Origin: Incurvaria masculella | Taxonomy: Eukaryota; Arthropoda; Insecta; Lepidoptera; Incurvariidae | Assembly: GCA_946894095.1 (NCBI GenBank) | Contig: OX335665.1 | Span: 9,682,001-9,746,000, forward strand | Reading direction: 5' to 3' | Length of the DNA stretch: 64,000 bases | Shown here: one piece after another, positions 11,501 through 22,100 of the stretch | Layout: each line of letters opens with the position of its first letter | How positions within the stretch are numbered: the stretch's first letter is position 1 | Position numbers and translations under genes: made by a program | The notes under the pieces: generated by a model | The model's input: the letters and a program-made list of their open reading frames with translations, nothing else | Told to the model about the DNA's origin: nothing | Database searches by the model: none

Positions 11501-12728
11501 CCCGGGGGCAGCCCCGACCCCAAGGTCGACAGTGAAGTCATGGTGGCCCTCAGCGAGACGTACAACAAGACAACCTTGACCCTTCCAGCTGAACCTGAAC
11601 CTGGGGCAGCGCGAGCTGGTGGAGTACTGCACGTCGGCCGGCGTGGCCGTGACCGCGTACACGCCGTTCGGCACCATGCTGCCGGCGCGCTCGCCTGCGG
11701 GCAGCCCCGAGCCCAAGGTCGACAGTGACGTCATGGTGGCCCTCAGCAAGAAGTACAACAAGACGGCCACGCAGATTGCCCTCAGATACATCGTGAGTAG
11801 ACTTTTATTATATGGATATAGGTAGCTTTTGCTTGTATTAATCACACCGTCGAGTTCTTAGATGAATAAATAGTAGGCAGTAAAAAGTAGTAGATTGATA
11901 AACCTATCTTTTTATTCATCTAAGGTCGAGTTAGGTAGAAATAATAGAGCAACATTCCATTCAGTACTCTAACAACATACTTTATTGTCTTAAAATTTTA
12001 TTGTTCCATTCAAGATATTAAAAAGATCTGTATATAAGCATAAGTGGATTTTTTTTTACTATCTCTGTTATTTTTTCCTCTTTTTAAACCATAAATACAG
12101 TTACAGTGAGTACAAAAATCAAGGAACAGTAGTACCTGTTTCACTTTTTGAAAATCTTATTATTTTGGTTATTGGTTATTGTTTTCTCTTTTATTACTAT
12201 TAATTGTTTTGCACATTTTATAGTTCTTCTTCAAGCAAATTAAATTAAATTGATTGATTATATCTGTGTAGGCCTATAATTAACATGTACACACTAATTT
12301 GTTATTTTTATTAGTGAAACTATGAAACTGTTTTGTGTATAATGTTGTTGGCATACCAAATAAATAAAATATAATATAATACAAAATAAACATCACGGTA
12401 ATCTAAAAACTTACATGGGGCTTTCCTTAATATGTCAATGGGTAAGAAGTAGTTTCCTCACAAGCAATACGTTCGTGTTTCTCGGTTCCAGTACCAGCGC
12501 GGAGTCATCAGCATTCCGAAGACCCTCACCAAGAACCGCGTGCTCGAGAACGCGTCCATCTTCGACTTCGAGCTGTCGCCGGAGGACGTCGCCACGCTCG
12601 CGCGGTACGACTGCGGCTACCGGACCGTGCGGCCCGCGTTCTGGCAGGACCACCCGCACTACCCGTTCGAGAAGGTCGCGGAGCCGAGCGGACCCATTCC
12701 GGAGGTGCTTCGCAAGTGGCAGGATTAG
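5586..12728 (+). CDS. Aldo-keto reductase 1 (AKR2E-like), 7 exons
   Basis: NADPH-dependent carbonyl reductase of the aldo-keto reductase (TIM-barrel) superfamily, cytosolic. The closest insect group I recognise is the lepidopteran AKR2E type, which includes 3-dehydroecdysone reductase; the substrate is not readable from sequence. Exons: 5586-5594, 9596-9679, 9831-10013, 10119-10235, 10646-10813, 11589-11792, 12492-12728. All junctions are phase 0 and give 333 residues, a normal family length. The catalytic tetrad is visible: Asp58 and Tyr63 (in HIDTAHLY), Lys92 (ITTK) and His125 (LMHWP). The cofactor motif IPKTLTKNRVLEN supplies Lys265 and Arg271. Exon 1 encodes only M-A-Q before a GT donor; it was chosen for its good start context, a TATA box 78 nt upstream and the matching exon in the paralogue. 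Oddities: intron 3 has a GC donor, and intron 5 consists largely of decayed copies of exons 5 and 6. Confidence is high for exons 2-7 and moderate for exon 1. Confidence 0.9.
5725..6395. mobile_element. Long-TIR MITE in AKR1 intron 1
   Basis: Ends GGACATAGGACTCTAAAACG and, inverted, CTCTAGGGTCCTATGTCACC. Inner pairs such as GAAAAACTTTGAAGCGCGTTG (about 5894-5914) and its complement near 6190-6215 continue the inverted repeat through most of the element. Non-coding. Confidence 0.75.
7617..8113. mobile_element. MITE in AKR1 intron 1
   Basis: Terminal inverted repeats TGCATTTCGAAATGCGTATA / TATACGCATTTCGGAATGCA enclose about 450 bp of non-coding DNA. Confidence 0.65.
8530..8740 (+). mobile_element. 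Dispersed CGGCCAAGTGCGAG repeat, copy 2 (degraded)
   Basis: AGGGTTCCGTACC...GGTGCCAACGGAAC, then CACAGAGTGTG...TTTTGCCG, then ACGTGATTTTTTT and GGTACGGAACCC; opposite orientation to copy 1. In AKR1 intron 1. Confidence 0.65.
10014..10118 (+). other. GC-AG intron 3 of AKR gene 1
   Basis: Exon 3 must end at the ITTK lysine (AAG, 10011-10013) and exon 4 must start at GTG TGG (10119) to keep the family alignment. The intron between them begins GCGAGT and ends CGACAG, so it is a GC-AG intron; the paralogue has an ordinary GT donor at the same place. Its length of 105 nt is divisible by three and it has no in-frame stop, so retention would insert 35 residues just after the catalytic lysine. Confidence 0.8.
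10814..11395 (+). repeat. Tandem array of AKR1 exon 5 tail plus donor (161 bp x 3, plus a decayed partial)
   Basis: Directly after the exon 5 donor (GTAAGG at 10814) the exon is repeated with exact 161-bp spacing; GTAAGG recurs at 10975, 11136 and 11297. Each unit holds most of exon 5 from the GIDYLDTW region through NQVE, with its own donor. The copies share substitutions, including in-frame stops, and the first 10 nt of the exon are replaced by intron sequence, so no unit has a proper acceptor. A fourth, strongly decayed partial copy runs to about 11395. The shared old mutations show the array is genuine, ageing DNA. Confidence 0.9.
11455..11580 (+). pseudogene. Decayed partial copy of AKR1 exon 6
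   Basis: Translates as a near copy of the middle of real exon 6 (AYTPFGTMLPARSP, then a GSPDPKVDSEVMVAL-type segment) and breaks off shortly before the acceptor of the real exon at 11589. The 5' end (QRELVEYC region) is missing and the copy has no clear splice sites. The polypyrimidine tract and AG used by the real exon 6 directly abut this copy. Confidence 0.85.
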
Positions 12729-12889
12729 CATGGGCTTTTGGGGGTATCCAATAAGACCTGGGCGTGTACTGCGGTAAATTAATTCGCCGAGTGAACAGGC
12801 GAGGGAGTGATCAAATCCGTATTTCGTGCCAAACGTCGTGTTATTGGGCCAAGTCTACCATCAATGTCCACCACGCAGATGAAGCGTTA

Positions 12890-12895
12890 AATAAA
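12890..12895 (+). terminator. Poly(A) signal of AKR gene 1
   Basis: AATAAA occurs 162 nt after the stop codon, just before a truncated TIR element (from about 12899). It is the first canonical signal downstream of the stop. Confidence 0.5.
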
Positions 12896-12898
12896 TGT

Positions 12899-13130
12899 AT
12901 TTAGGTATGGAGGCATTCATTACGGGAGGAGGGAATGTAGGAGAATTCCAAATTATGGGTGTACAGCCGGTGGCGAAATTGGTAGACGCAATACCCGCGA
13001 ATGTGGTATTTTTTGCTGGTCCGGGTCCAGCCTTGCAGTATGTTCGTAAAGTAGTTCTTTTTACTGGACTTTTTCTTAAATTAAGGTGTCCGTGCTTCAC
13101 GGTCGATTATACATACATACATATCACATT
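12899..13130. mobile_element. Truncated copy of the ATCGACCGTGAAGC TIR element
   Basis: Corresponds to the 3' half of the complete element at 27442-27996: the GGAGGCATT...ACGGGAGGAGGGA block, the TGGCGAAATTGGTAGACGC block, and the right terminus TGCTTCACGGTCGATTAT...ATATCACATT. The left terminus is missing. Confidence 0.75.
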
Positions 13131-14065
13131 CCAAGTATACCATGTTAAATTTACTGTTTAGCATGGTACGAAATGCAACTAAACAACACATTTAATCACT
13201 CAAATGCCTGTTCATCCGGTGAGTTAATTTACCACGGTGACCCGCCATCCATTTGAGAGGTCTGAATCAACGAGGTCTTCGTAGGAGTGGATACAGAAAG
13301 TGTTTATATTTGTTGATAAAATTGGCGTACATATTATATTCTTCAGACTTTTATAAGGTTTTTTAATTTCAGAATACATAAATAATTACATTTTCAAAAT
13401 AACCTCCCCCCCCTCTTGAGCTACTTAACCCGAGAGCTACGAAGATCATTGGCTGCGAAAAAGTCCAAAACCTACCTACCGTAAAGTCAACCCGTCAGAG
13501 AGGGGACCTATCGAAGTTTACAAAATTCCGCCGAACTGCAGAAAAGCACAATGTTGGTTAAACTCCGAAACCTTTTCTTCCTTCAAGGTAAATACAAGTG
13601 TCAAGTGCACTTATTTTTTCCCATTTTTTTCAAACAAAAAATAAAAATTCATACAAGAAATAAAAACAAATCATTTTAACTGTGATAAATTAGATTGACC
13701 AAAATAATCACACACTAAACATAAATTATATAAAATAGTTAAATAAGAATGACATGTACATTTAACGTAGAAGTAACGTCACGTCAGTAAAATTTCTCTA
13801 TCATTTCCCTGGTTACGACATTGATTTCTGTCACACCTGTAGATTTTAAATATATAAATACAGTGAGCGATAATAGTAAATACGTGAGTAGACAGATTTC
13901 TTATCTCATTAAACAAACCTTATCGTGTTTTTATCATTGATTAATTACTGTGACGGTGAAAAGCGACTTCCACAAACCACTCGAATTGTTCAGGGGATAT
14001 CGTACTAATTAATACGAGTACCTACTTACAAGTCCGACGAATTTACATGAAACCAGAGAGTGGGC
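13131..14065. other. Intergenic AT-rich DNA
   Basis: A SINE-body fragment (GCATGGTACGAAATGCAA, about 13160-13265) also found near 16450-16570 and 52961-53040. No gene seen in the rest. Confidence 0.4.
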
Positions 14066-14352
14066 AGTCTGAGTTCTCACCGAAATTGGCGTTTACGGCA
14101 AACCGATCGACTGGCGTTTTCTACAAACTCCATACAAGTTTTTACTAGATATTCTGTGGTTTTACTTCTTCAAGCTGTCAAAGTCAAACGCGGACTTCCG
14201 ATTTGTATGAAAACGCGGAGTGGACGTAAACGGCAACGTCGACGTATTTACGGCAACGTTGAGTAAGCTGTCAAATCAAGCTCGGACTCGCAAATGCATT
14301 TGAAAACGCCAGTCGATCGGTTTGCCGTAACGCCAATTTAGGTGACAACTTA
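14066..14352 (+). mobile_element. MITE with AGTCTGAGTTCTCACC termini
   Basis: Terminal inverted repeats of about 55 bp: AGTCTGAGTTCTCACC...GACTGGCGTTTTC at the left and GAAAACGCCAGTC...AGACT at the right (14303-14352). Non-coding. Same family as the fragment at the start of the window. Confidence 0.75.
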
Positions 14353-14573
14353 GACTACCGGCTACTGAGAGACTTTTAACGATAATATAGAAGAGCTCGG
14401 AAGCAAAATAATAGCTCGGAAACTTTAAAACTAGCAACACTGAAATGATAAGCAACTGTTCTATGTTTTAGCACAGTTAAAATTCAATCATTTTTGGTGT
14501 TTCTCATTCATATTAATGTATTACGGTAAGTATCTATAAATGAGCCAAAACAGTTAATATTTAACAGTTATTT

Positions 14574-14690
14574 TGACTTGTTTGAAAAATGTTACGGCTT
14601 TCACGCGGCGGGAAGAGACATTCTCTGACGTTTCGAGCTCTTCCCGCCGCGTAAAAAGCCGTAACATTTTTCAAACATGTCAATCTCGAA
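14574..14690. repeat. Hairpin with ~45-bp arms
   Basis: TTTGAAAAATGTTACGGCTT...GGCGGGAAGAG and its reverse complement flank a loop of about 28 nt. It may be a small MITE or part of a longer palindrome. Confidence 0.7.
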
Positions 14691-15777
14691 AATATCATAA
14701 GTTCTTTTAACTGATTGAACAGTACCGCTTGATAAAAAAACATTTGTGACGGATATTGAAACGGTTATCTTAACCGATTGAGCTGACAGTTTCATACAGT
14801 GATTTTAACATAATGAACAGTTTCTTTTCCCTAAATATAAAACGTGAGTAGGAATAGAAAAAATAATAAAGATAGAAACAGTTTTCACACAGTTAGGGAA
14901 ACAGTTATGGCACACAGTTCAAAAAAGATACAATAATATTTAATGCAGGTTCATTGTTGTATGCGCTTCAAAATCGTTATCAACCGAGCGAAATTTTAGT
15001 TCTTGGTCTGTAAAGTCTATTTTATAAAGTGAATTCATATATGTTTCACGCTTATTCACTAGATAATTATGTGATGTTGTAAAACAAAAAAGGAAATTGT
15101 TTAAATCATTTACAGTTTTCAAGCGCCGGCTTATAAACCTATTCAAAACCTAGTAAATAGGTGTTTACAAACATATATTTTTTAAAGAATATAAGCAACC
15201 CATTAAAACACTAGATCTAAACTTTGAAATTTTGATTTTTCTACGGGTGTTTATTCTCAACCGACGCTGAGATAAAATAAACATAGCCCCAAAATATTGG
15301 AGGTTAGCGTCCTATGGAGCATTAAGGCTAACTGTTTTCACTCAGTTAGAGTAACCAATTCACTTAGTTGGATCTAGTTTAGTACAAACTAGTTTCGGTT
15401 GCTACGCTCGTCCTTCCATGTTCGTGTGGGTCCTAGGGCACCGAATAAATAACTCCTAGGGAGTGACTCTAAACACGTTTATGGAAGGCCCTTATTCGAT
15501 TTTGATTTGAGTGATGGAGCTCAAAAAGATCACGCGATTTATAAAAAGCCTCATAAGGGAACATTATTTCGCCGTTTCATCTGACATCGCAAAGAACGAA
15601 TCCGTCTACATAAGTATAACTTTGTCCCTGTCGACATGCCGTTATCATATTTTTTTAGCATGACCCCAACCGTGATTCTGACAATTGACTGTAATTGCTC
15701 TCGCGACCCGAATCGGGTAAAAAAGCGGTTTTCGAGGCTCAGGATTCCTGATTCCTGATTACGGAATTCCAGGAATA

Positions 15778-15925
15778 GGCCTGCTAGGCCAGCTTCACAT
15801 CCCGCGAGCGCAAGATGTCGTTGGTGTGAACAGAGTAAAGTTTAGGGGATAGCACGGATCCTTGCGGAACTCCGGAACGTATGGGGTGAGGTGACGAGAG
15901 CAAATCCTCGACTCTACAGCAAAAG
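15778..15925 (-). pseudogene. Non-LTR retrotransposon reverse-transcriptase fragment
   Basis: Minus-strand translation contains IRSGVPQGSVLSPKLYSV followed by HTNDIL, the RT 'GVPQGS' palm motif of jockey-like non-LTR elements. It stops before the FADD catalytic box, so it is a dead fragment. Confidence 0.8.
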
Positions 15926-16042
15926 TTTCATTCTCTAAGATAATCTCGAAGGATGAGAATGTTTAGTATTAAACCTAGAAATATCGTAATACTCTGGGTT
16001 ACTGATAAATTACTTGATATTCCGACGCTGATAAGATATCGA

Positions 16043-16048
16043 TATAAA
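16043..16048 (+). promoter_or_regulatory. Candidate TATA box of AKR gene 2
   Basis: TATAAA sits 133 nt upstream of the proposed ATG at 16176. A short direct repeat (GCAGACCTCAGAG, twice near 16090-16118) lies between them, in the presumed 5' UTR. Motif evidence only. Confidence 0.3.
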
Positions 16049-16175
16049 GCGCTTGGATTGTAACCGATAAGTCCAGTACAGTATTATTGCAGACCTCAGA
16101 GTTTGCAGACCTCAGAGTAATTTGCAGACTCATTCGACACCAAAAGCCGTCATTCAGGCCATAAGCTGATTGAAT

Positions 16176-19100
16176 ATGGCCAAGGTACGTTTATTACAAC
16201 CACACTAATAAAAAATCCAGCGTCCACTCTACCTTGATATTAACTTACCCAATTTGTATGAGGTTTTAAACATTCCGTGTTTTAAACCATTAATAACTTA
16301 ACTTTTTCATCAATTATAGCTTACCTAGCTTGTTAGGTTACTATGGTGAATTATCCCGCTGGTGATGATTGATGAATATGATGTTATAGTTTTAGCAGTG
16401 AATTTCAGTTCACTTGGCCGAATAACATGTCGTTTGACCAAGTCTGCGTTTCACAGTTAGCGTATTATGAAATGCAACTAATCGTATGATTTAATCAATC
16501 ACTCGGTGTACAGGCGTTCACCTGGCTAGATATTTACCATGGTATCCGCCTGGTCTGTGCTTCAGTTGTCTGTTATTCAATTGGTTAAAAAATCTACAAA
16601 TACTTAGATGGAATGTAAAGGTGACAAGCATGCACAAGTTTAGCATCATTGCAAAACAAGGTTTCGAAAAACGCCAAAAGTGGCCATGGACTTTAGAACT
16701 TTCACGGGGGCTACGAAAACTATGCCGGCCGGCCAGGTGCTTCTTGTATTCACGTTGTGAATAAAGGATCTAGATGATCGGTTCGTTGTGATTTTGTGAG
16801 TGTTGACAATGAATGCGTTGAGCGATGGTAGAAAGGAGATGAAGGGACTGCATTGAATACGCTTAGAAGAGAATGATCCGTGGTAAAGAGCAATAAATAC
16901 AGAAATAATGGGGGAAGAGGTCTCTTCGTAGTAGAGGGTTCTTTAAATTCTGGAATATCTCGGAGTCATCACCGACATACTCTGCACGGCGACGTCAAAG
17001 AATATATAATAAATGGCGACGTATGGAGTCCAAGATGCCCACCATGTAGTTAGAACCTTCCGACAGAATTGAATTAATACTCCACGCAAGAACTTATCTG
17101 CGCCTTGTACATATAGGAGAAGATCTCGGTCCTGCGTGCAATACTGCCGCACCTGTTGAAGACTTTCACCCGGTGTCTGTGTGTAGAATGCTTCTGTTGT
17201 GGTTTTCAGGTTAAAATACCGACGCTGAAGCTGAACAGCGGGTTCGAAATCCCGGTTTTAGGCTACGGAACGTGGCTCGGCTTCTCTGATGTAAGTATGC
17301 TTAAGGTGGCCCAACCCGCTCATCTCCCCATACAAAAGGGGAAAGAAGATCACGCCCATATTCCTTGTCAGAGATTCCAAATTATGCTTAAAATAGCTTT
17401 ATTTGATCGAACTAGATGTCTGATGACCGTTGTTGGAATTGTAAAATTGTGTTTGGTTTCTAAGTTATAAGGTCCGAAACTTCGCGCGTTTTATACAATA
17501 ACTTTGGAGGTGGATTACGCAATGATAAAGTAAAAGTCATCTTAAAAAGATTAGTCATCAGACATAGCGTATTTAACCAAGATTTATAATCTATTTGATT
17601 TTTGGTAGATTTTTGACTACAGCGGTCGTGGTTTACTTTTAGCTATGAATCGTTTTGTAATTAAAATTTTCGTAAATCTTACCAAATCATTGACATTGTA
17701 TTTAATGTGGACATGTTGCATCTTCCTCATCACGGAGCCTGTCTTTTTCTTTGGAACAGTGAAGGTCCCAGAGAGCAATAGCACGGTTTTGTACCGTGCC
17801 GCGAATCAGTTAGTTCGCCGGGTTGGACTAACTCATTCGCGGGCACGGTACAAAACCATGCTATTGCGATCTGGGACCTTCTATGCTTCAAAGGAAAAGA
17901 CAGATTCCGTGATGAGGAGGATGCAACATGTCCACAAAGCAGCCAATGCTAATAGTGTTTGATTTAGTAAGATTTACGAAAATTTCAATTACAAAACGAA
18001 TTATTGCTAAAAGTAAATCACGACCGCTGTGGCAAAAAAACAATCTTTATGGAACATATTTAACAAATATTTAACATCCTTTTGTTGTTTTTGTTTTTTG
18101 TTGAGTAATCCACGTCCAAATTTCGTTCATGAAGTGAGCGAAAAATCGAACTTTCGGAGCTTATAACTCAAGCGAACACAATTTTACAATGCACGGGGTC
18201 ATGAGACAGGATTCCAAGAATAGGCCTATATACATTCTCACCGGAAATGCATAGGACAAGAAATAAAAATCCCTGATAAAACCCGCGGTCCTCCGCACAG
18301 GCGAGAGGTTACCCTCTCAATTTCCCATACTACGGGTTAAAACTGTTTCCTGCTCTTAATGTTTTACTAGGTTTTAGATTTTTTTTATTCTAAAATAAAT
18401 TATACGAATCTATGTTTTTAATTTTTAATATACCCTATTGGAAAACATTGGCGGTGTACATTTTTTTCGCGAAATTTCTATTTTAATACCGATTATTTAA
18501 CTATTTCGTATACTGATCATTTTGTGGTATTTAAAAATTAAATCTAAAATAGTAAAATAATAAATTGCAGATTTAATCCAAACTTTTACCTCAGCGACAA
18601 TTTCCCTTTGGAATGGTGTAAGCACGAAATGTGTTAGCGCCACTGCCAAGGTCACGCGTTTGCTGTCTCGCAGCTGACTGCGCGCCGCCGCCAATTTTAT
18701 TGCGTCGATCCGAATGTAAATTTTCACATTTATTATAAAAAATGTTCTACTTTAGAACTTTTTGTAAATGCAGTGCGATTCCTTTTACGAAATACTATGT
18801 TTTCATACCAGTATTAGAAATCGAAAATTTTTAAACAAAAGGTCAAAACAAAAAATAACCTACTTTTTCCGAATCTGTATGTAACCCAAAATAACCCCCT
18901 TTCAGGAATGTCGCCTACTTGGGTTAACACCGTGTATAAACTTAGGAAAAAGTTTTTTTTTTACATTCATTTTAGATTTTTTTATTTAAAATTTCAGATA
19001 TTTAAAAAAAAAAAAGATACGGATTTAGAATGAAGATTTTTCTAGTGATAAAATAATATTCAAATCTGACAACGTTCAGGGGTAGAGAAACGTTAGGGCC

Positions 19101-22100
19101 TGGAAGACGATTTCGCTATTTTATTGGCAGTCACCGTGAAAAATTGTGCCTTGGCCAATGGACAAAAAATGCATTCATTAAAATTTTAAACTCTCAGATA
19201 CCATATTGTATCCTGGAGCCTCGTCGCTTGGAGTTGTAAGCTGTAAGGAACCCACCGACCGACAGGGCCAGTTCAACAGCGCGGACATGCCGACGATGCT
19301 GGACACGCTCAAGTACGCCATCGACATCGGCTACCGGCACGTGGACACGGCGCACCTCTACCGCGTGGAGGGCGTGGTGGGCGACGCCATCGCGGACAAG
19401 ATCGCCGACGGCACCGTCACCAGGGACCAGCTCTTCGTCACCACAAAGGTACATAGGTACAATACAAGGTGTGTATTTGTCTATCGGCGATCGGTTTGTC
19501 AGCCATAGCCGATCTTTATGACGAAGTGTGAGGGGAACTGCTCAGTAGCAGCTCTTCTCGTATTTAGATCATAGGGCTCAAGCTTTAGAATCATGTGGCG
19601 CTTTAGTCATCTATAACGTTCAAATAGTTGGCTGGCGAGTGTCTCTCAAATAGTGCGTGCATAGGTTTTCCTTGGAATTTTCGATGTGCCGTCTAATCTC
19701 ATCTTTCAGAGTGAGGACAACCAGATATTCGTGAATTTCTGAGTTTTTTGTAAACCTACTGCCTACAGTGTGCGCAGATTGAAATGGTTTCAATATTTCA
19801 ATGTTATCGTTACTGGCAGTCCCACACAGCTGTATGCCATAGTTCCATACCAGTTTCATAAGGTCCCTGTACAGGAGAATTTTATTGTAAATGCTTAGTC
19901 TTAAGGATTTTCCCATCAGCCAATGCTGGCTTCTGTATCGAGAATTTGTTCAAACCTTTTATTATTTACATGTTTAACTGTCCAAGAGTATGCCGAGTTA
20001 TCACGCTTTTATCTGGTGGATTTCAAAAGGCTAAATTGCCACATTATAGTTTCCCAGCCACGTTAGGTTTTCGGGTAAGAAGTGATAACTTATTTTATCT
20101 TTTATTTAACATCTAATTTATATCTTTCTACAGGTCTAACCCCTGTTTTCATCGATAAGTGACTTTCGGTTACATTGCATATGTAACCAAAAGGTAAATT
20201 TGGGCTGGAGGTGTTGGAAACAGGAGGAAGGATTAAAATAACATTTGAACCATTGTGACATGTCAAGTTGGTGACAGGTTTGGAACCACATGCACGCACC
20301 AGAAGACGTCGAGAAGTCTGTGCGAGCATCACTCAAGCGACTCAAGACGGACTACGTTGATCTCCTGCTCATACATTGGCCAGTCTCCATAACGGTATGA
20401 TATCGTGTGATATTTTGAAATGTCTCTTTACTAAAAAGTTCACCCTCACTTCCTTCCCTTCATGAAGTGCAGGAATTTTGAAGGTTTTTTAAGGTGTGAT
20501 AAGTCTTATATCATCTGGGTCTAATAAGTATCCCCCAAGGATGGCATTTCTTTTGTAAATTAGTGGTCCACAGTCGCACAGAATGTGGATCAGTGTCTCC
20601 TCTTGTTCGCGACAGAAAATGCATGAATCTGTCAACCTAATCCCGTGCAGGTGTTTATTAAGGTTACAGTGGTCTGTTAGAGGTCTGGTAATTACTCTGA
20701 GTTGATTTCGGCTTAGGTTGATTAGCTCGAATGCTCTTTTATGGTAAAATTGGCCTTGGCGTGCATCAGTCCTGGCTTTTTTTTTCAATACTTGAAAACT
20801 GGCTTTGGTTTTGAGCCCAGTTATGTAATGCTCCTCGGAACATTACATAACTGGGCTCGCGGAGTGATTTTAAAACTACCACAGAATGGTTCAAGCCCTA
20901 CCTGGGGTTTATTAGCTCCTACTTTCGCCAGTTCATCGGCACTTTCGTTGCCGTCGATTCCTGAGTGACCTGGTACGCATCTAAGGATTACGTCATTCAT
21001 TAAGGTAAGGAAAAGTCATTAATTAGGGTAAGCCCTCACGTCACATTATTGTATTGCAGGTGGAGGGCGAGGACGCGGGGGTGGACTACGTGGACACGTG
21101 GCGCGGGATGGAGGCGGTGCAGCGGCTGGGGCTCGCCAGGTCTATCGGAGTCTCCAACTTCAGCGTGGAGCAGCTCACGAGACTTCTGGCCAACTCCGAC
21201 ATCACGCCGGCCATGAACCAAATCGAAGTAAACCGCACTCGACAGCTTTATTCGTAACCAGTCATTCGTGAAAAAAAACTGTGGAGGGATGAAAAGGTGG
21301 GTCGGGTCTTGATAGCCGCGGCTGCGCAGCTGCTCTCTTCTAATCTTGAATTGAATGTTGTATATGTGTTAACTCGTTGGGAAACTTCATGTGTTTTTTT
21401 GACATCTTGGAGGTTGCGCCACCTAGCGTCATGTTAACCAAGTTCTATGTATCTGTTTGTTGTATTTGAGTGTGCTAGCAGCTCTTAGTAGAGGGCGCTA
21501 GGTCACCAAAAAACTATTAATGGATTTCGATTCGGAAGAGCCTCGTTAGCCCAGTATCACGACGCCTCGGTGTTCGTGTATCAAGGTTAAGGAACACTGG
21601 GAGCCTTCAGGTTCTGCATGGATGACCTTTCGACAGTTGCTGGAATGGTTTCCACGTAAAAACTAGGCGTCCTGGCACGGCACCTAGATTCTAAATGGTG
21701 TCTTGGGATAATATACTGAAAATGAATATATTAGTTATCTACGTCCGAGTTTTTGAACATATGGTCTTCCATCGTCATCTCGTGTCGCAGCTTTATCGAT
21801 TCCATAGTTACTCTTCGCACTGTTCAGTTGTCGCCTATTCAACAACGATGAGGAGTCGGTCCGGTGAGATAAACCACAAAAATATGTAATTCCAGGTCAG
21901 CCTGAACCTCGGTCAGCCCAAGTTGGTCTCGTTCTGCAAGTCTGCCGGCATCGCTGTCACGGCGTACACCCCCTTCGGCACCATGCTGCCCGGGCGGGAC
22001 CCCGCCGGCAGCCCGCAGCCCAAGCTGGGCCACCCACTGCTCGTCTCCTTGGGGACCAAGTACGGCAAGTCAGCAACTCAGCTCGTGCTTAGATACCTGG

